Assembly: GCF_963676815.1 (NCBI RefSeq)
Contig: NZ_OY781365.1
Span: 2,204,501-2,268,500 of the forward strand
Source: an uncultured Draconibacterium sp.
GTDB lineage: Bacteria > Bacteroidota > Bacteroidia > Bacteroidales > Prolixibacteraceae
Direction of reading: 5' to 3'
DNA: 64,000 nt
Below, piece by piece: positions 62,481-64,000 of the stretch. The position numbers were made by a program, and so were the translations under genes. Below the pieces are notes generated by a model that saw nothing but the letters and a program-made list of their open reading frames with translations, did not search any database and was not told the DNA's origin. Position 1 is the stretch's first letter. Each line of letters begins with the position of its first letter.

Positions 62481-63841
62481 AGCCCGTATTTTTTGATTTT
62501 GTTGTAAAGCGTTTGCCGCGTAATTCCAAGCTTTTCGGCGGCCAGGCTCATGTTCCCGGCATTTTTATCTATGGCAGAAACGATCATACGTTGTTCCATT
62601 TCTTCAATGGTTAGCAGTTCATCTTCAAATTTCGATGCAAAAACCTGTTTAAAGAAAAAGTCCTCTGGTTTTAACACCAACGAATCACTCAGGATTACAG
62701 CTTTTTCAATGGTGTGTTGTAGTTCGCGGATATTGCCAGGCCAGTTGTATTTCAGCAGTTTTTCCTGCGCAGGTTGGTTTATTTTTAATCCGTGTTTTTC
62801 GTACTTGGCAGCAAATTTTTTCAGAAAGAAATCGGCCAGAACAATTATGTCGTCGCCTCTTTCGCGCAGTGGCGGAACTTCTATTTGAATGGTGTTAATG
62901 CGATACAGCAAATCTTCGCGAAACAAACCTTCAGCAACCATATTCTCCAGTTTTTTGTTGGTAGCACAAACTAATCGGATATCCACCGGAATTGGTTTAT
63001 CGGAACCAAGCCGCATAAACTCGCGGTTTTGGATGGCAGCCAGTAATTTAGCCTGTAAATGAAACGAAAGATTCCCGATTTCGTCGAGAAACAGTGTTCC
63101 TTTGTGAGCGGTTTCAAATTTACCGGCGCGGTTTTCACGAGCATCGGTAAAAGCACCTTTTACGTGCCCAAAAAGTTCGCTCTCAAAAAGTGTTTCGCTA
63201 ATGGCACCCATATCCACACTCACCATAACCTCGTTTCGGCGCTGCGAGAGGCGGTGAATTTCGCGGGCGATCAGTTCCTTTCCTGTACCGTTTTCGCCAG
63301 TAATCAGAATATTGGCATTGGTTTTTGCCACTTTTCGTACCATATTCATCACCTGCGTAAGTTGTGGCGACGAGCCAATAATAAATTTCTGGTCGCGGTT
63401 GAGTTCCTGTTTCAAACCGGCTTCTTTTTGCCTGAGTTTACCAACTTCTGTTTTCGAAAAATTCAGCTGAACAGCTGCTTTTATCGTAGCCAGCAGTTTG
63501 CTGTTATCCCAGGGTTTTGGTACAAAATCGGTAGCTCCCTGCTTCAGTGCTTTTACCGCCAGTTCCACTTCGCTGTAGGCAGTAATCAACACCACCGAAA
63601 TATCAGGATAGCTCTTTTTTATCTGTTCGAGCCAGTATAAACCTTCGTTTCCGGTGTTTATACCGGCCTGAAAATTCATATCGAGAATAACAACATTGTA
63701 GTTGCCTGTTCGGAGTTCATTGGGAATGAGGTTCGGATTGGTAATTCCTTTAACAGCATCGAACTCCTGTCCCAGCAAAATTTCCAGAGTGCTGATTATA
63801 CTTTTGTTGTCGTCAACTATTAAGATGTTTCCTTTTGGCAT
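62477..63841 (-). CDS. NtrC-family sigma-54-dependent response regulator
   Basis: A 454-residue regulator from the ATG at 63841 (MPKGNILIVDD). An ATG at 63862 is in frame, but its codons fall inside the REP-like palindrome, so 63841 is preferred. The receiver domain (about 1-120) carries Asp54 (VVILDMNF). The AAA+ domain (about 155-380) has Walker A GENGTGKE, Walker B GTLFLDEIG, and a GAFTDA loop in place of the classical GAFTGA that contacts sigma-54. The C-terminal Fis-type HTH is LAAEKLGITRQTLYNKIKKYGL. It activates sigma-54 promoters when phosphorylated by the kinase encoded next. Regulated genes are unknown and need not be the PUL. Confidence 0.93.
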   Translation of the reverse strand: MPKGNILIVDDNKSIISTLEILLGQEFDAVKGITNPNLIPNELRTGNYNVVILDMNFQAGINTGNEGLYWLEQIKKSYPDISVVLITAYSEVELAVKALKQGATDFVPKPWDNSKLLATIKAAVQLNFSKTEVGKLRQKEAGLKQELNRDQKFIIGSSPQLTQVMNMVRKVAKTNANILITGENGTGKELIAREIHRLSQRRNEVMVSVDMGAISETLFESELFGHVKGAFTDARENRAGKFETAHKGTLFLDEIGNLSFHLQAKLLAAIQNREFMRLGSDKPIPVDIRLVCATNKKLENMVAEGLFREDLLYRINTIQIEVPPLRERGDDIIVLADFFLKKFAAKYEKHGLKINQPAQEKLLKYNWPGNIRELQHTIEKAVILSDSLVLKPEDFFFKQVFASKFEDELLTIEEMEQRMIVSAIDKNAGNMSLAAEKLGITRQTLYNKIKKYGL

Positions 63842-63855
63842 AGTAAACAATGTTG

Positions 63856-63940
63856 TTGTCATTTCGAAGGAGGAACGACTGAGAAATCTCTTACAATTGA
63901 TTCTGAAGAAACAGATTTCTCACTGCGTTCGAAATGACAA
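63856..63940. repeat. REP-like palindromic intergenic element
   Basis: Two imperfect inverted arms, TTGTCATTTCGAA (63856-63868) with CTGAGAAATCT, and AGATTTCTCACTGCG with TTCGAAATGACAA (ending 63940), could fold the 85 bp into a long hairpin. The TCATTTCGAA...GAGAAATCT form is a dispersed palindrome I recognise from many Bacteroidota intergenic regions. It starts 15 bp upstream of the preferred start of the sigma-54 regulator and covers the alternative start. Only one copy lies in this window. Confidence 0.65.
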
Positions 63941-64000
63941 ATAATTATGGAACTGATGGATCAAAATTAGACCATGCCCAAATCATTTCCAATCAACTGT

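Noticed and set aside
63059..63640. Open frame of 193 codons opposite the sigma-54 regulator
   Set aside because: It is completely antisense to conserved receiver and AAA+ coding sequence, and the Phe/Cys-rich product looks random.
1..64000. Mobile elements, tRNA or rRNA genes and CRISPR arrays
   Set aside because: I found no transposase, integrase, direct-repeat array or recognisable tRNA/rRNA sequence. The only repeat element is the REP-like palindrome near the end.

Overview
The window comes from a member of the Bacteroidota. It holds three SusC/SusD pairs, a hybrid two-component regulator, two ECF sigma/FecR anti-sigma pairs, TAnnTTTG-type -7 promoter boxes and a type IX secretion C-terminal domain. 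Moderate GC, many lipoprotein and Tat-like signals and the CAZyme mix suggest an environmental Bacteroidales/Marinilabiliales (Prolixibacteraceae-like) plant-polysaccharide degrader. That lineage is inferred, not proven. I saw no tRNA, rRNA, CRISPR array or transposase.

Layout. (1) 92-7175, minus strand: an exported TIM-barrel isomerase, a Gfo/Idh/MocA oxidoreductase, a GH43 and a DUF5916 outer-membrane-type protein. (2) 7213-17980, minus strand: ECF sigma, FecR anti-sigma, STN-bearing SusC and SusD, then a terminator and a GH106 rhamnosidase-like lipoprotein. (3) 18132-31886, minus strand: the main arabinan operon. It runs from a surface glycan-binding lipoprotein with a duplicated module, through SusC, SusD and three GH43 enzymes, to two GH51 enzymes and a strong terminator. 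(4) 32213-36499: a hybrid two-component sensor/AraC regulator (HTCS). (5) 36736-45788, plus strand: a small Cys-rich Tat protein, then GH27, GH127, GH51 and GH127, ending in a strong terminator. (6) 45908-46318: a DoxX membrane protein. (7) 46473-59114, plus strand: a second ECF sigma/FecR/STN-SusC/SusD set, then a multidomain GH5 with a T9SS tail and a GH78 rhamnosidase. (8) 59302-61026: a GH55-like beta-helix lipoprotein. (9) 61128-63841, minus strand: an NtrY-like kinase and NtrC-like sigma-54 activator pair, next to a REP-like palindrome.

How it works together. The HTCS locus resembles the known Bacteroides thetaiotaomicron arabinan system, in which a glycan-binding protein sits beside the HTCS and GH43, GH51 and GH127 enzymes are present. 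GH43 enzymes would cut the alpha-1,5-arabinan backbone and side chains, GH51 would release alpha-L-arabinofuranose, GH127 would remove beta-L-arabinofuranose and GH27 would remove alpha-galactose or beta-L-arabinopyranose caps. The flanking ECF-controlled loci, with rhamnosidases GH106 and GH78, point to rhamnose-containing pectin or related glycans, so the whole block looks like a stacked pectin side-chain system.

Two regulatory patterns not explained by the genes stand out. First, both fecR-susC gaps carry an intrinsic terminator on the strand opposite to susC, implying a short cis-antisense RNA over each susC leader. Second, a direct repeat with exact 21-bp period (TGTSCA-type half sites) lies upstream of three HTCS-linked promoters, and at the two plus-strand ones it stands exactly 41 bp from a perfect -7 box. 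It is a candidate operator for the HTCS.
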